A stretch of DNA of 6,759 nucleotides from an uncultured Eggerthellaceae bacterium (GCA_948829205.1 CAQLOA010000078.1:1-6759), one strand, 5' to 3'. Counted from the stretch's first letter, positions 1 through 6,438 are shown. Program-made: numbers and translations. The notes: generated by a model from the letters alone, not told the origin.

Positions 1-315
1 GGCTACAGCATCGTGCAAAAGGCGGCGAACTCGCCCATGTTCGGAGGAAAGAAGCCTGACGCCACGGGCGTGTACCGCGCCATGAAGCGCATGGAGGAGG
101 CAGGGCTGGTGACGTCCGAATGGTCGACGCCGGCCGAGGGCGCCGCGAAGAGGATGTTCACGCTTACCGACAAGGGGCTCCTCTGCCTGAGGCGCTGGGT
201 CGACGCGCTGGCGTGCTACGAGCTCACCATTGAGGAGCTAAGGGGCCAGGCGTGCACGGCCCTGGGCATCGACATCCCGCCGACGCCGCAGTGCGGGGGC
301 CACGACGCGGAATAG
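1..315 (+). CDS. PadR-family transcriptional regulator, 3' part
   Basis: The reading frame is open from the first base (GYSIVQ...) to a TAG at 313-315, giving 104 visible residues; the start lies before the window. The visible part matches the second half of a PadR winged-helix domain. A GYSI segment ends an early helix, a GVYRAMKRMEEAGLV segment forms the recognition helix and the approach to the wing, and a SEW...AKRMFTLTDKG stretch forms the wing. A short helical tail follows that would normally help dimerisation. PadR proteins are usually ligand-responsive repressors of nearby catabolic, efflux or stress genes. About 25-30 N-terminal residues should be missing. The gene converges on the GNAT gene with only 6 bases between the two stop codons, so it is not in an operon with the other genes here, and its target cannot be read from this window. 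The family call is quite sure; the function is not. Confidence 0.85.
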   Translation, partial: GYSIVQKAANSPMFGGKKPDATGVYRAMKRMEEAGLVTSEWSTPAEGAAKRMFTLTDKGLLCLRRWVDALACYELTIEELRGQACTALGIDIPPTPQCGGHDAE

Positions 316-321
316 GCCCCG

Positions 322-750
322 TCACGCAAGCAGGCGCATGGGCAAAGGCCTGCACTCGTCCTTCGTCGAGCAGTACGCGCAGCCTTCCGTCTGCTCGTCG
401 TCGACCATTTCCCAGCCGCATTCCACGAAGCCCAGCCGCTCGTAGAACCCGACCGAGCTTCCGCGCGACACGAGTCGGAGCTCTCCGTGCCGCGCATGGG
501 CGTCTTCCATGAGCGCACGCCCCACGTCGTAGCCGCGCCAGCTGGGGTGCACCACTATGGGATAGACGTGCGCGACGCCGTTTCTGCCCTGCGCAATCTG
601 GATGAACCCCACGGGCTCGTCGGAGGCGTTCGCCGCCACGGTGACGCCGTCGACGCCATCGAGGCTCGCCATGCCCTCGGCGGCGCAGTACGAGTCAAGC
701 CAAGGCTTGTCCTCGGGTTTCGCGTCACGCAGCTTGAACAATTCTTCCAT
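322..750 (-). CDS. GNAT-family N-acetyltransferase with Cys-rich tail
   Basis: The product is a 142-residue protein of the Gcn5-related acetyltransferase fold, which moves an acyl group from acyl-CoA to an amine. The acetyl-CoA-binding motif A is visible at about residues 66-82 (VVHPSWRGYDVGRALMED, an R-G-x-x-x-G variant of the usual R/Q-x-x-G-x-G/A). Motif B follows at about 100-110 (GFYERLGFVEC). The start is the ATG at 750-748, which overlaps the TGA of the upstream ferredoxin-DUF169 gene as TGATG. No strong Shine-Dalgarno is seen, so translational coupling is likely. The tail is unusual for so small a GNAT: Cys124, Cys127 and Cys133 form C-x2-C-x5-C, close enough to bind a metal or form a disulfide. 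The substrate is unknown. As the last gene of the radical SAM cassette it may acylate that pathway's product or protect the cell from it. The family call is firm; the role is inference. Confidence 0.9.
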   Translation of the reverse strand: MEELFKLRDAKPEDKPWLDSYCAAEGMASLDGVDGVTVAANASDEPVGFIQIAQGRNGVAHVYPIVVHPSWRGYDVGRALMEDAHARHGELRLVSRGSSVGFYERLGFVECGWEMVDDEQTEGCAYCSTKDECRPLPMRLLA

Positions 751-1784
751 CACATAATGGGCGGAACGTAGATCTTGTTCCGCGAGTCGGGAATGGCCTT
801 CTTGGCAAGTTCGGCCGCGCCTTCGGCAATCATAGGCAAAAGACGCGTGGGGACGCCCATGAACATCATGTCCTCGCCTATGTCGGTGGCCGCACGGCAT
901 CCGTAGCAGCCGAACGTGATGTTGGGCTCGTCGTTGGCTATTGGGAGCAGCACCGCCTCGACGCACATGGAGTTGAAGCCGCTCGCGTGGAAGTCGTGCC
1001 TGTGGCCAGTGTAGTAGCTCATGGACATGGACAGCCACATCATCTGCTCGGGCGTGCCCGTGAACACGACCACCTCGGGGTCGCGCACGGTCTTCGCCAA
1101 GGGGGCGACATAGGTTGCGCGCTTGCTCTTCGGGGGAAGCACGGGGCGCTCTGCCACCATCTTGGCCGCCGCCTCGGCGTTCACCACCTTGTGGAACAGC
1201 ACGTATATCTCGCCCGTGGCCAGCTTCTCGGGCACCCCCGTCATGCCGAAGATGGACGTGCCGTCGGGGCATGAATGCTTGAACGGGGGCATCAGCACCG
1301 ACGCGCCGCGCCTGGCCGCCATCATAGCCTGGCAGAAGCGCAGGTTCTCGGCAGGCATGGGGGCGTCGGGCAGCTGCTCTTCAGCGTCTATGAGGCTGAC
1401 GGCCACCGGCTGCCAGCGGAGCCCTAGGCTGTCCATGATCGACTGCTGAAGCCTGGCGTATTCGCGTTGGGCGTCGTTGCCGATGGGCTCGGCCCGCTCC
1501 TCGTCCGCATAGGGGTCGAACGAGGCGCCGCCCACGCTTTCGACCGAAAGCGCGCGGACCGGGCAGTTTCCCGAACACGTGGTGCAGCCGACGCAAAGCT
1601 CGGGATGCGCCGCGTACGGGTGCCCTTCGTCGTCGGCGTCAAGCACTTCGCAGGGGCAGAACGCAATGCAAAGGCCGCATTTCATGCACCTGTCGTGGTC
1701 GTTCGCTATCCGGTAGTCGACCGCGCCCTCGTCGGTGTAGTCGACGGCTTCCGCGTTCGCGCCGGTATGGGAGTAGTCAGCCAT
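750..1784 (-). CDS. Bicluster ferredoxin fused to DUF169 domain
   Basis: This 344-residue soluble protein has two parts. Residues about 25-80 are a 2[4Fe-4S] ferredoxin domain: C33-x2-C36-x2-C39-x3-C43-P and C64-x2-C67-x2-C70-x3-C74-P, with an extra Cys45 after the first motif. Residues about 110-335 match DUF169, a family of unknown function. The match rests on an LGLRWQPVAVSL opening, FCQAMMAARRG near 150, a central HSCPDG, and the C-terminal TFGCYGCRAATDIGEDMMFMGVP segment at about 290-312. Cys151, Cys172, Cys274, Cys293 and Cys296 could be ligands or redox centres. There is no signal peptide or membrane segment, so it should be cytoplasmic. The start is the ATG at 1784-1782, preceded at 7 bases by AGGTGA; longer in-frame extensions upstream read as the Arg/Gly-rich shadow of the radical SAM gene. 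It lies 11 bases after the radical SAM gene and overlaps the GNAT start. A role as electron donor to the radical SAM enzyme is inference. Confidence 0.9.
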   Translation of the reverse strand: MADYSHTGANAEAVDYTDEGAVDYRIANDHDRCMKCGLCIAFCPCEVLDADDEGHPYAAHPELCVGCTTCSGNCPVRALSVESVGGASFDPYADEERAEPIGNDAQREYARLQQSIMDSLGLRWQPVAVSLIDAEEQLPDAPMPAENLRFCQAMMAARRGASVLMPPFKHSCPDGTSIFGMTGVPEKLATGEIYVLFHKVVNAEAAAKMVAERPVLPPKSKRATYVAPLAKTVRDPEVVVFTGTPEQMMWLSMSMSYYTGHRHDFHASGFNSMCVEAVLLPIANDEPNITFGCYGCRAATDIGEDMMFMGVPTRLLPMIAEGAAELAKKAIPDSRNKIYVPPIM

Positions 1785-1791
1785 CTCGTGC

Positions 1792-1797
1792 TCACCT
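1792..1797 (-). promoter_or_regulatory. Ribosome binding site of the ferredoxin-DUF169 gene
   Basis: On the minus strand AGGTGA lies 7 bases before the ATG at 1784. It begins inside the TAG stop of the radical SAM gene (1798-1796). The overlap suggests that the two genes are translated from one message with coupled termination and initiation. It also fixes the ferredoxin start against much longer open-frame alternatives. Confidence 0.65.
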
Positions 1798-3106
1798 ACT
1801 TGCACCAGGGAGGGTATATGCGCTCCCCCGCCGAGTTCGTCAGATGATAGGAGCAGAACGGGATGGCGCGGCCGTCGGGAACGGTGACCATCATCGAGCA
1901 GTCGCGCAGGCGCTCGGTATCCATGCTGACCGCGTCCATGTAGTTCATCACGATCACCGACACCCCGGTCTTCACGTCGACGCCCTTCTTGGACAGGATG
2001 TCGAGGAACACCGACCCCTGCGGCGAGTCGGGGCTGTACCCTTCCGCATACTCCTGCATGGTCATGCGGCGCGTCGCCGGATAGAATCCGCTGGGATGTC
2101 CGGCGCTTTCCGGGCCATCGGGGTCCTTCACCAGGAACACCCCCGTGTCGCAGAGGGGATGCGAGCATCCAAGCGGCCAGACGTCCTTCAGTTCGAGGAG
2201 CCCATCGGACTGCGAGACCAGGTCGTTGATGACGTCGCCCGCGGTATACTGCCATGCGCGCTTGGCGTCGAACCGCCCGGAAGTGAAGGCCGGCTGAAGC
2301 GCAAGGCCGCACACCACGTCGGAGTTCTCCATCGCGAAGCGCAGCAGGTCGCCCAGCTGTCCGTCGTTCAAGCCCGCAACCACCGCCACCGAGAGCACCA
2401 CCTGGATGCCCGCCTCCCGGCAGCGCTCGATCGCGCGCAGCTTCACGTCCAGGATGTCTCGCCCGCACGTGGCCTCGTAGACGTCTCCCGTGAGTCCGTC
2501 GAACGACAGGTACACTCCCGTGAGCCCATGGGCGACCAGGTCTTCCAGATAGCCCGGAACCGACGAGATGACCAGGCCGTTCGTGTTCACCTCGATACCC
2601 CAGAAGCCCATCATGCGCCCCATGTAGATTATGTCGACCAGGTCCTTGCGCGTGGTGGGCTCTCCGCCGGTCAGCTGGACCGCGCCGTCGGTTCCCACGG
2701 CATCGGCTATGACCTGGTACATGGCGCGCACCTCGTCGAGCGAGGGGTCGTCCTCTCCGTTTTCGGCCGATGCGAAGCATACCGGGCAATGCAGGTTGCA
2801 GTTGCGCGTGACCTCTATCTCGAGCAGCGTCCCGCGCCTTTCGTGGCGCGCGCACGTTCCGCATCCGAACGGGCACGCGTCGCGCGCCGGCTCGGTGTTC
2901 TGCGGGCGCGTCTTCGGGAACGCCTCGCTGCGCAGCCACATGTAGTGTTCCGCATCGGGCCACACGCGGTTGTCCAGCTGCCCGTGCTCGGGACAGGTGC
3001 GCGTCATCCACACCACCCCGTCGCCGTCGGCGTACACCTCCGCAGGAAGCTCCTTCAGGCACGTCGGGCAAAGCCCCCCGGTTTTATGCAATGTTTTCTT
3101 TTCCAA
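1796..3106 (-). CDS. Radical SAM protein, Tes/MJ0619 type
   Basis: The product is a 436-residue radical SAM enzyme. In order it shows an N-terminal zinc-ribbon-like element (C13-x2-C16 ... C38-P-E-H-G), an extra cysteine set C78-PFG-C82-GT-C85, the radical SAM motif C103-NLH-C107-PV-C110, and the SAM-contacting GGEP at 147-150. A late CSHPLC at 314-319 is followed by a C-terminal region with NYMDAVSMDTERLRDC (388-403) and VPDGRAIPFCSYH (409-421). This order is that of the family holding archaeal tetraether synthase (Tes/GDGT-MAS) and MJ0619, a class D methylase of a methanopterin precursor. These proteins carry extra Fe-S clusters and attack unactivated carbons. It is shorter than those relatives (about 500 residues, from memory). 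The start is a TTG, preceded at 6 bases by AGGA; an in-frame TGA lies ten codons further upstream. It heads a unit with the ferredoxin-DUF169 and GNAT genes. Lipid crosslinking and pterin methylation are both possible; the substrate is unknown. Confidence 0.92.
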   Translation of the reverse strand: MEKKTLHKTGGLCPTCLKELPAEVYADGDGVVWMTRTCPEHGQLDNRVWPDAEHYMWLRSEAFPKTRPQNTEPARDACPFGCGTCARHERRGTLLEIEVTRNCNLHCPVCFASAENGEDDPSLDEVRAMYQVIADAVGTDGAVQLTGGEPTTRKDLVDIIYMGRMMGFWGIEVNTNGLVISSVPGYLEDLVAHGLTGVYLSFDGLTGDVYEATCGRDILDVKLRAIERCREAGIQVVLSVAVVAGLNDGQLGDLLRFAMENSDVVCGLALQPAFTSGRFDAKRAWQYTAGDVINDLVSQSDGLLELKDVWPLGCSHPLCDTGVFLVKDPDGPESAGHPSGFYPATRRMTMQEYAEGYSPDSPQGSVFLDILSKKGVDVKTGVSVIVMNYMDAVSMDTERLRDCSMMVTVPDGRAIPFCSYHLTNSAGERIYPPWCK

Positions 3107-3112
3107 TCCGAT

Positions 3113-3116
3113 TCCT
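3113..3116 (-). promoter_or_regulatory. Ribosome binding site supporting the TTG start of the radical SAM gene
   Basis: Minus-strand AGGA lies 6 bases before the TTG at 3106-3104. The same frame meets TGA at 3136-3134 and offers no ATG or GTG between, so TTG is the best start. A second in-frame TTG five codons in is possible but has no good ribosome site before it. Confidence 0.55.
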
Positions 3117-3148
3117 AATACAGAGTCCTTCAGTCAATATCCAAGATC

Positions 3149-3178
3149 TTTATATCGCTATCGAACAGGCAAAATCCA
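3149..3178 (-). promoter_or_regulatory. Candidate promoter of the radical SAM unit
   Basis: On the minus strand a TATAAA (3154-3149, five of six matches to the -10 consensus) follows a weak TGGATT (3178-3173, three of six matches to the -35 consensus) with an 18-base spacer. It sits in a distinctly AT-rich stretch and would give a leader of about 35 bases before the TTG start. The -35 is poor, which would fit a promoter needing an activator. This is a by-eye match only. Confidence 0.35.
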
Positions 3179-3183
3179 GCGAG

Positions 3184-3211
3184 GGTTGGCGTGGTGCCCC
3201 AGATTGGCGTG
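3184..3211 (-). repeat. Direct repeat CACGCCAAYC upstream of the candidate promoter
   Basis: Two copies lie on the minus strand: CACGCCAATC (3211-3202) and CACGCCAACC (3193-3184). They are identical at nine of ten bases and 18 bases apart start to start, in the same orientation. The nearer copy ends five bases before the candidate -35. An inverted core of the same type (TTGGCGC on the minus strand, 3262-3256) lies further upstream. The placement is that of activator half-sites. A 9-of-10 repeat can also arise by chance in GC-rich sequence. Confidence 0.4.
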
Positions 3212-3293
3212 CGATGCGGCCGAGCAGCCTTCGCACTGTGAGGGCAAGCATCGAAGCGCCAAGATGGGATGCCATGGCAAGCCGCAGAGGGCT

Positions 3294-3323
3294 GACCAAT
3301 AATTCGAATTCGAATTATTGGTC
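3294..3323. repeat. Perfect 30-bp AT-rich palindrome
   Basis: The half-site is GACCAATAATTCGAA and its exact reverse complement follows with no spacer, centred on GAATTC (3306-3311). The core holds two tandem TTCGAA units (3303-3314). The symmetry breaks at both flanks (3293 and 3324). The palindrome contains the TAA stop and final codons of the DUF2064 gene and reaches into the intergenic region before the radical SAM unit. As RNA it could fold into a 13-bp stem with an AATT loop, but no U-tract follows on either strand, so it is not a standard intrinsic terminator. As DNA it looks like an operator for a symmetric dimer or tetramer. Its AT content stands out sharply from its surroundings. 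Confidence 0.9.
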
Positions 3324-4178
3324 TATATACTGCCTGGGGTCATGTTCGTCGTTTGGCGGCGTGGATACAGTGATGCCCATGAGCCCTATCCAGCTGAGCA
3401 CGCGCCTGGGAACGAACACGTCGGGCTGGTAGCGTCCCGCCAGCTCTATGGCGCGCAGGCACGACACCGCATGCGCCAGGTCGGTCTTGTCGTCGATGTC
3501 GGCTATGGGCGAGAAGTACGCCACCGGAAGGTCGTGCTCCTTTATCTTCGCCATGTAGGCGTCGAGGGCGGGAGTGCCGTCGAGGTTGTAGTACACGCCC
3601 TGATGGTTGACCGGGGTGTTGTGGGAGAACCCGACGAGCGAGGTGCCACACTCCTGGCACGGGGCCAGCACGATGCCCGGGGTCTTGAGCCCGTCCTGGA
3701 AGTATTCCAGCCACTGGAACGCCTGCGTGACGTGCGACTTGGGCATCGTGGGGATGTCGCCCCCGACCGACACGATGCTTTCGTAACCCTGCTCGAAGAT
3801 CTGCCCGAAAGCGTCGTCGAAGTGGTCGTCGAAGGTCGCGCCCGAGTCGGTGATGTAGTGTATGTCCATCGGCCAGTCGATCTTGCCGAACGTCTCCTTC
3901 ATGAGCTCGAGGTTGCTCGCCGGCGTGGTGGAGACGAAGAAGTCGTAGCGGAACTCGTCTGCGTCCGGGTCGGCCTCGCGCGCGGCGTCCTTCTGCGCCT
4001 GAAGCTCGGACAGCGCGATCATCGACGCGTCGCACACGTCGTACAGGCAAAGCTTGAAGAAGTCCGCCGCCTGCTCGGGGGTGAGGAACCCTCCGTTGGC
4101 CTCGGTGAGGCGCGTCTTCACCAGCCCGGGAATGGGCGGCTTGCTGAAAACCAGCAACGCTTGCTTGCGTAATGCCAT
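3315..4178 (-). CDS. DUF2064/TIGR04282-type GT-A-fold transferase
   Basis: This 287-residue protein matches the DUF2064 family (TIGR04282, 'rSAM/selenodomain-associated transferase 1'), distant kin of CofC and MobA nucleotidyltransferases. The hallmark FSKPPIPGLVKTRL lies at 11-24 and would bind the nucleotide. VGGDIPTM at 138-145 stands where the family has a metal-binding G-S-D-x-P-x-L. LAPCQECGTSLVGF (171-184) stands where P-x-x-D-G-G-Y-x-L-I-G is usual, so the DGGY signature is lost. DIDDKTDL (227-234) matches the late D-x-D-x-x-x-D-L motif. It is longer than typical members (about 200-230 residues), with an insertion near 56-80 and a C-terminal extension. AAGGGG lies 6 bases before the ATG. 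A single base separates it from the molybdopterin gene, so the two are surely co-transcribed. Family members sit beside radical SAM genes, some in arsenosugar synthesis, but no ArsS is seen here. The donor and acceptor are unknown. Confidence 0.85.
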   Translation of the reverse strand: MALRKQALLVFSKPPIPGLVKTRLTEANGGFLTPEQAADFFKLCLYDVCDASMIALSELQAQKDAAREADPDADEFRYDFFVSTTPASNLELMKETFGKIDWPMDIHYITDSGATFDDHFDDAFGQIFEQGYESIVSVGGDIPTMPKSHVTQAFQWLEYFQDGLKTPGIVLAPCQECGTSLVGFSHNTPVNHQGVYYNLDGTPALDAYMAKIKEHDLPVAYFSPIADIDDKTDLAHAVSCLRAIELAGRYQPDVFVPRRVLSWIGLMGITVSTPPNDEHDPRQYIDQ

Positions 4179-4179
4179 G

Positions 4180-6438
4180 TCAGTCCCCTTGTCTGTCCCA
4201 GCTGAGCTTCCTGTCGCTTTTCACGGCCATGCAGTCGATGGCGTTGTAGGACCAGGTCCCGATCATCTCCTCGGACTGGTCGAGCGAACAAGAGGTCAGC
4301 GTGTTGACGTTGCTTTCCCATATGCCGCCGAGCGTGCCGTCGTTGACGTCCCATTCAGGATGCCACCAGCCGTAGTCGGCGTGTATAAGACCATATCTTA
4401 TATCTATTGTCACGACTTTGAAACACGCCTCCCCGTTATCGGACGCTATGAGCAGGGTATCGCCGTCGCTGACGCCAAGCTCGCTGGCCGTCTGCGCGCT
4501 CATTTCGGCCACGGGGCACGGAACGGCCTCGCGGAACTCGGGAATGTTCATGTACATGGAAGCGTTGTACGGCTGCCTGCGGCCGCCGGTGATGAGTTCC
4601 AGGTGCGTCCATCCCTCGGCTTCCCTGGCGGCGACGAACTCCGGCGAGCAGAGCGATCGGTTCTCGCCGGGAAGCGGCAGACGCTGGCCGCCAAGGGCGT
4701 CCAGCAGCTCGCTTGCGAGCTCGATCTTGCCCGTGGAGGTGGCAAACCCGCGAGGGCTTCCGTCGGGGCCGGGGGAAAGGTGCTTGAAATGCCTGGGCGG
4801 CTGGAAGCACATCCCCAGCTCGCAGTAGGTCTCCCAATCCATGCCGGTGGGCGCAAGGGTGTAGGCGCACGCCTCCTCGAACGTCTCGTGGGGCCAGTGC
4901 TTCTCCTGTCCCAGGCGTATCCCCAGCTCGCGGAAGATGTCGTAGTCCGTCCTGCGCTCGTGGTAGGGCCTGCAGGCCGCGGCTCCGCCGTAGGCGAAGT
5001 TGGCCACTCCCCCATGCGCCTGGAATGTGGCGCGCTCGATGGCGCCCGCGCTGGGAAGCACGTAGTCGGCCAGCGCCGCCGTAGGCGTCATGTAGTAGTC
5101 GATCACCACCAGAAGGTCGAGGCCGGCGAGCGCGGAATGCACCCTGTGAGTGTCTGCGTACGTGAGGAGCGGGTTCGTCGCCTCGACTATCAGCGCTCGG
5201 ATGGGGTACGGCTCGCCCGTCTCCATGGCGCGAAGCACCAGGTCGGGGTGGGCCGACGTCAGGTACCTGGCGGGAAGCCTCTTGCCGTGCGCAGCCATCA
5301 CGTCGGCCACCTTGTCGTAGCCGTCGTAGCATTGCAGCGGGGTGTGCGGCGTGTTCAGGCACAGCCTTCGCAGCACGTCCTCGTTCGGAAGCGACATCTC
5401 GAGGTCGAGCTCCTGCACGAACTCGCTGGGCTCGGCGATGACGTTCGCGCCAGACCGGTCGAGGTTGCCGGTGATGGCGAGCAGTATGCACCGCGCCCGA
5501 TGGGTGGGCGACACGTTGCGGCCGATCTGGTCGATGCCCCTGCCCGAGATCAGCGCCGAGGGCTGGCGGGCGAACATCCTTGCCGCCTTCCGCACGTCGT
5601 CGGCGTCGACGTCGCAGACCTGCGCCGCGTGCTCGGGGGTGAACGGCCTCACGTGCTCGCGCAGCTCGTCGAATCCATGGCACCAGTCCCGCACGAACCC
5701 CTCGTCGTAGAGGCCTTCCTGCACGACGACGTTTATCAGCGCCAGGGCAAGCGTGCAGTCGGTGCCGGGCCTGGGCGCGATCCACAGGTCGGCGACTCGC
5801 GCCGTCTTGGTGTACCTGGGGTCGATGACCACTATGTCGGGATGCGGGACGCCCTCCATGCCCTTGTTCGACATCTTCAGAAGATGCCGCCAGAACACCG
5901 AGTTGTCCGACTCGGCGGGGTTGGTCCCCCACACCAGCAGCGTGTTCGTCTCGTCGGTGACGTCGATCTCGATGGTCCAGCCGAACGTTATGGCGTCCAT
6001 CCAGATGCGCGGGTTCCAGCAGATCTGCCCGATTCCGACGTTGTTCGGGGACCCGAAGAGCGACATGAACCTGTGAAGCGGCCAGAACGACGTGTGAGGG
6101 CCGCCTATCATCGAGGCCAAGGTCCCGCTTCCATGCCTGTCGCGCAGGCAGCGCAGGCGGTCGGCTATGTCGTCGAGCGCCTCGTCCCAGGACACCTGCT
6201 CCCAGGTCCCCCTCCCCCGCGGCCCCGTGCGCCTCATGGGATGGTTGACGCGGTCGGCGGCGTCCAGCACATCGAGGTTCTTCCGCCAGCGGCGGCATCC
6301 TGCGATCACCTTGGGGTCGTAGGGATAACGCGACGGGTCGGGCTCGAGCGCGGTTACGCGACCGTCCTCGACGGTCGCCAGGAGCCCGCACAGATAGCCG
6401 CAGAAATGGCAGTTCGTGGGCCTGACTTCTGCCGTCAT
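4180..6438 (-). CDS. Cytoplasmic molybdopterin oxidoreductase (DMSO reductase superfamily)
   Basis: The product is a 752-residue catalytic subunit binding a bis-molybdopterin guanine dinucleotide centre (Mo or W) and one [4Fe-4S] cluster. Cluster ligands are C10-x2-C13-x3-C17 and C48, and Arg50 sits where the electron-relay Lys/Arg usually lies. Cys140, in GQICWNPRIW, is the likely metal ligand. Cofactor motifs include WGTNP (170-174), VIDPRYTKTA (204-213) and PRPGTD (222-227). The dinucleotide-binding C-terminal domain begins near 620 and includes DYGWWHPEWD (688-697) and a GIWESNVNTLT segment. There is no Tat signal, so it acts in the cytoplasm. The ATG (6438) overlaps the upstream stop as ATGA and has GAGGA 9 bases before it; the longer open frame upstream is only the shadow of the HdrB-like gene. 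Cysteine spacing resembles acetylene hydratase (from memory Cys9, 12, 16, 46 and 141), but the catalytic Asp after the second Cys is Gly14, so hydratase activity is unlikely. The substrate is unknown. Confidence 0.93.
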   Translation of the reverse strand: MTAEVRPTNCHFCGYLCGLLATVEDGRVTALEPDPSRYPYDPKVIAGCRRWRKNLDVLDAADRVNHPMRRTGPRGRGTWEQVSWDEALDDIADRLRCLRDRHGSGTLASMIGGPHTSFWPLHRFMSLFGSPNNVGIGQICWNPRIWMDAITFGWTIEIDVTDETNTLLVWGTNPAESDNSVFWRHLLKMSNKGMEGVPHPDIVVIDPRYTKTARVADLWIAPRPGTDCTLALALINVVVQEGLYDEGFVRDWCHGFDELREHVRPFTPEHAAQVCDVDADDVRKAARMFARQPSALISGRGIDQIGRNVSPTHRARCILLAITGNLDRSGANVIAEPSEFVQELDLEMSLPNEDVLRRLCLNTPHTPLQCYDGYDKVADVMAAHGKRLPARYLTSAHPDLVLRAMETGEPYPIRALIVEATNPLLTYADTHRVHSALAGLDLLVVIDYYMTPTAALADYVLPSAGAIERATFQAHGGVANFAYGGAAACRPYHERRTDYDIFRELGIRLGQEKHWPHETFEEACAYTLAPTGMDWETYCELGMCFQPPRHFKHLSPGPDGSPRGFATSTGKIELASELLDALGGQRLPLPGENRSLCSPEFVAAREAEGWTHLELITGGRRQPYNASMYMNIPEFREAVPCPVAEMSAQTASELGVSDGDTLLIASDNGEACFKVVTIDIRYGLIHADYGWWHPEWDVNDGTLGGIWESNVNTLTSCSLDQSEEMIGTWSYNAIDCMAVKSDRKLSWDRQGD
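4384..4413 (-). promoter_or_regulatory. AT-rich island with inverted repeat and candidate internal promoter
   Basis: Inside the molybdopterin gene the nine codons for residues 677-685 (4410-4384) all end in A or T. They include ATA three times and AGA, unlike the GC-ending codons around them. The island holds an inverted repeat TATAAGA-N5-TCTTATA (4384-4402). On the minus strand GTGACA (4413-4408) and TCTTAT (4390-4385) stand 17 bases apart, a fair sigma70 pair about 200 bases before the DUF2064 start, with the repeat spanning the spacer and -10. The codon bias and the repeat are seen directly; the promoter is inference. Confidence 0.35.

Larger units (their letters stand above)
3107..3314. 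other. Intergenic region between the two minus-strand units
   Basis: These 208 bases separate the DUF2064 stop from the radical SAM start. They hold most of the 30-bp palindrome, a direct repeat, a 10-bp palindrome TGCCATGGCA (3270-3279), a candidate promoter and a ribosome site. After the DUF2064 stop the same frame stays open for 54 codons, to a TAA at 3152-3150. It has no good start or ribosome site, and I do not call it a gene. I see no tRNA, riboswitch or U-tract terminator here. Confidence 0.6.

Noticed and set aside
1785..3071. Extension of the ferredoxin-DUF169 frame upstream through the radical SAM gene
   Set aside because: The extended translation is a shadow of the radical SAM gene; the ATG at 1784 has a good ribosome site and starts just before the ferredoxin domain.
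1844..3118. A 424-codon plus-strand open frame opposite the radical SAM gene
   Set aside because: Low-complexity Arg/Ala/Val/His-rich translation without motifs; the minus strand carries all radical SAM signatures.
3150..3314. 54 in-frame codons after the DUF2064 TAA, ending at TAA 3152-3150, with internal ATGs
   Set aside because: No ribosome site before the ATGs, mixed third-base use and no recognisable motif. Stop-codon readthrough has no supporting signal beyond the open frame, so chance is more likely.
3294..3323. Palindrome as a Rho-independent terminator of the DUF2064 gene
   Set aside because: The stem is AT-rich and no run of U follows on the minus or plus strand. A hairpin role is not excluded, but it is not a canonical terminator.
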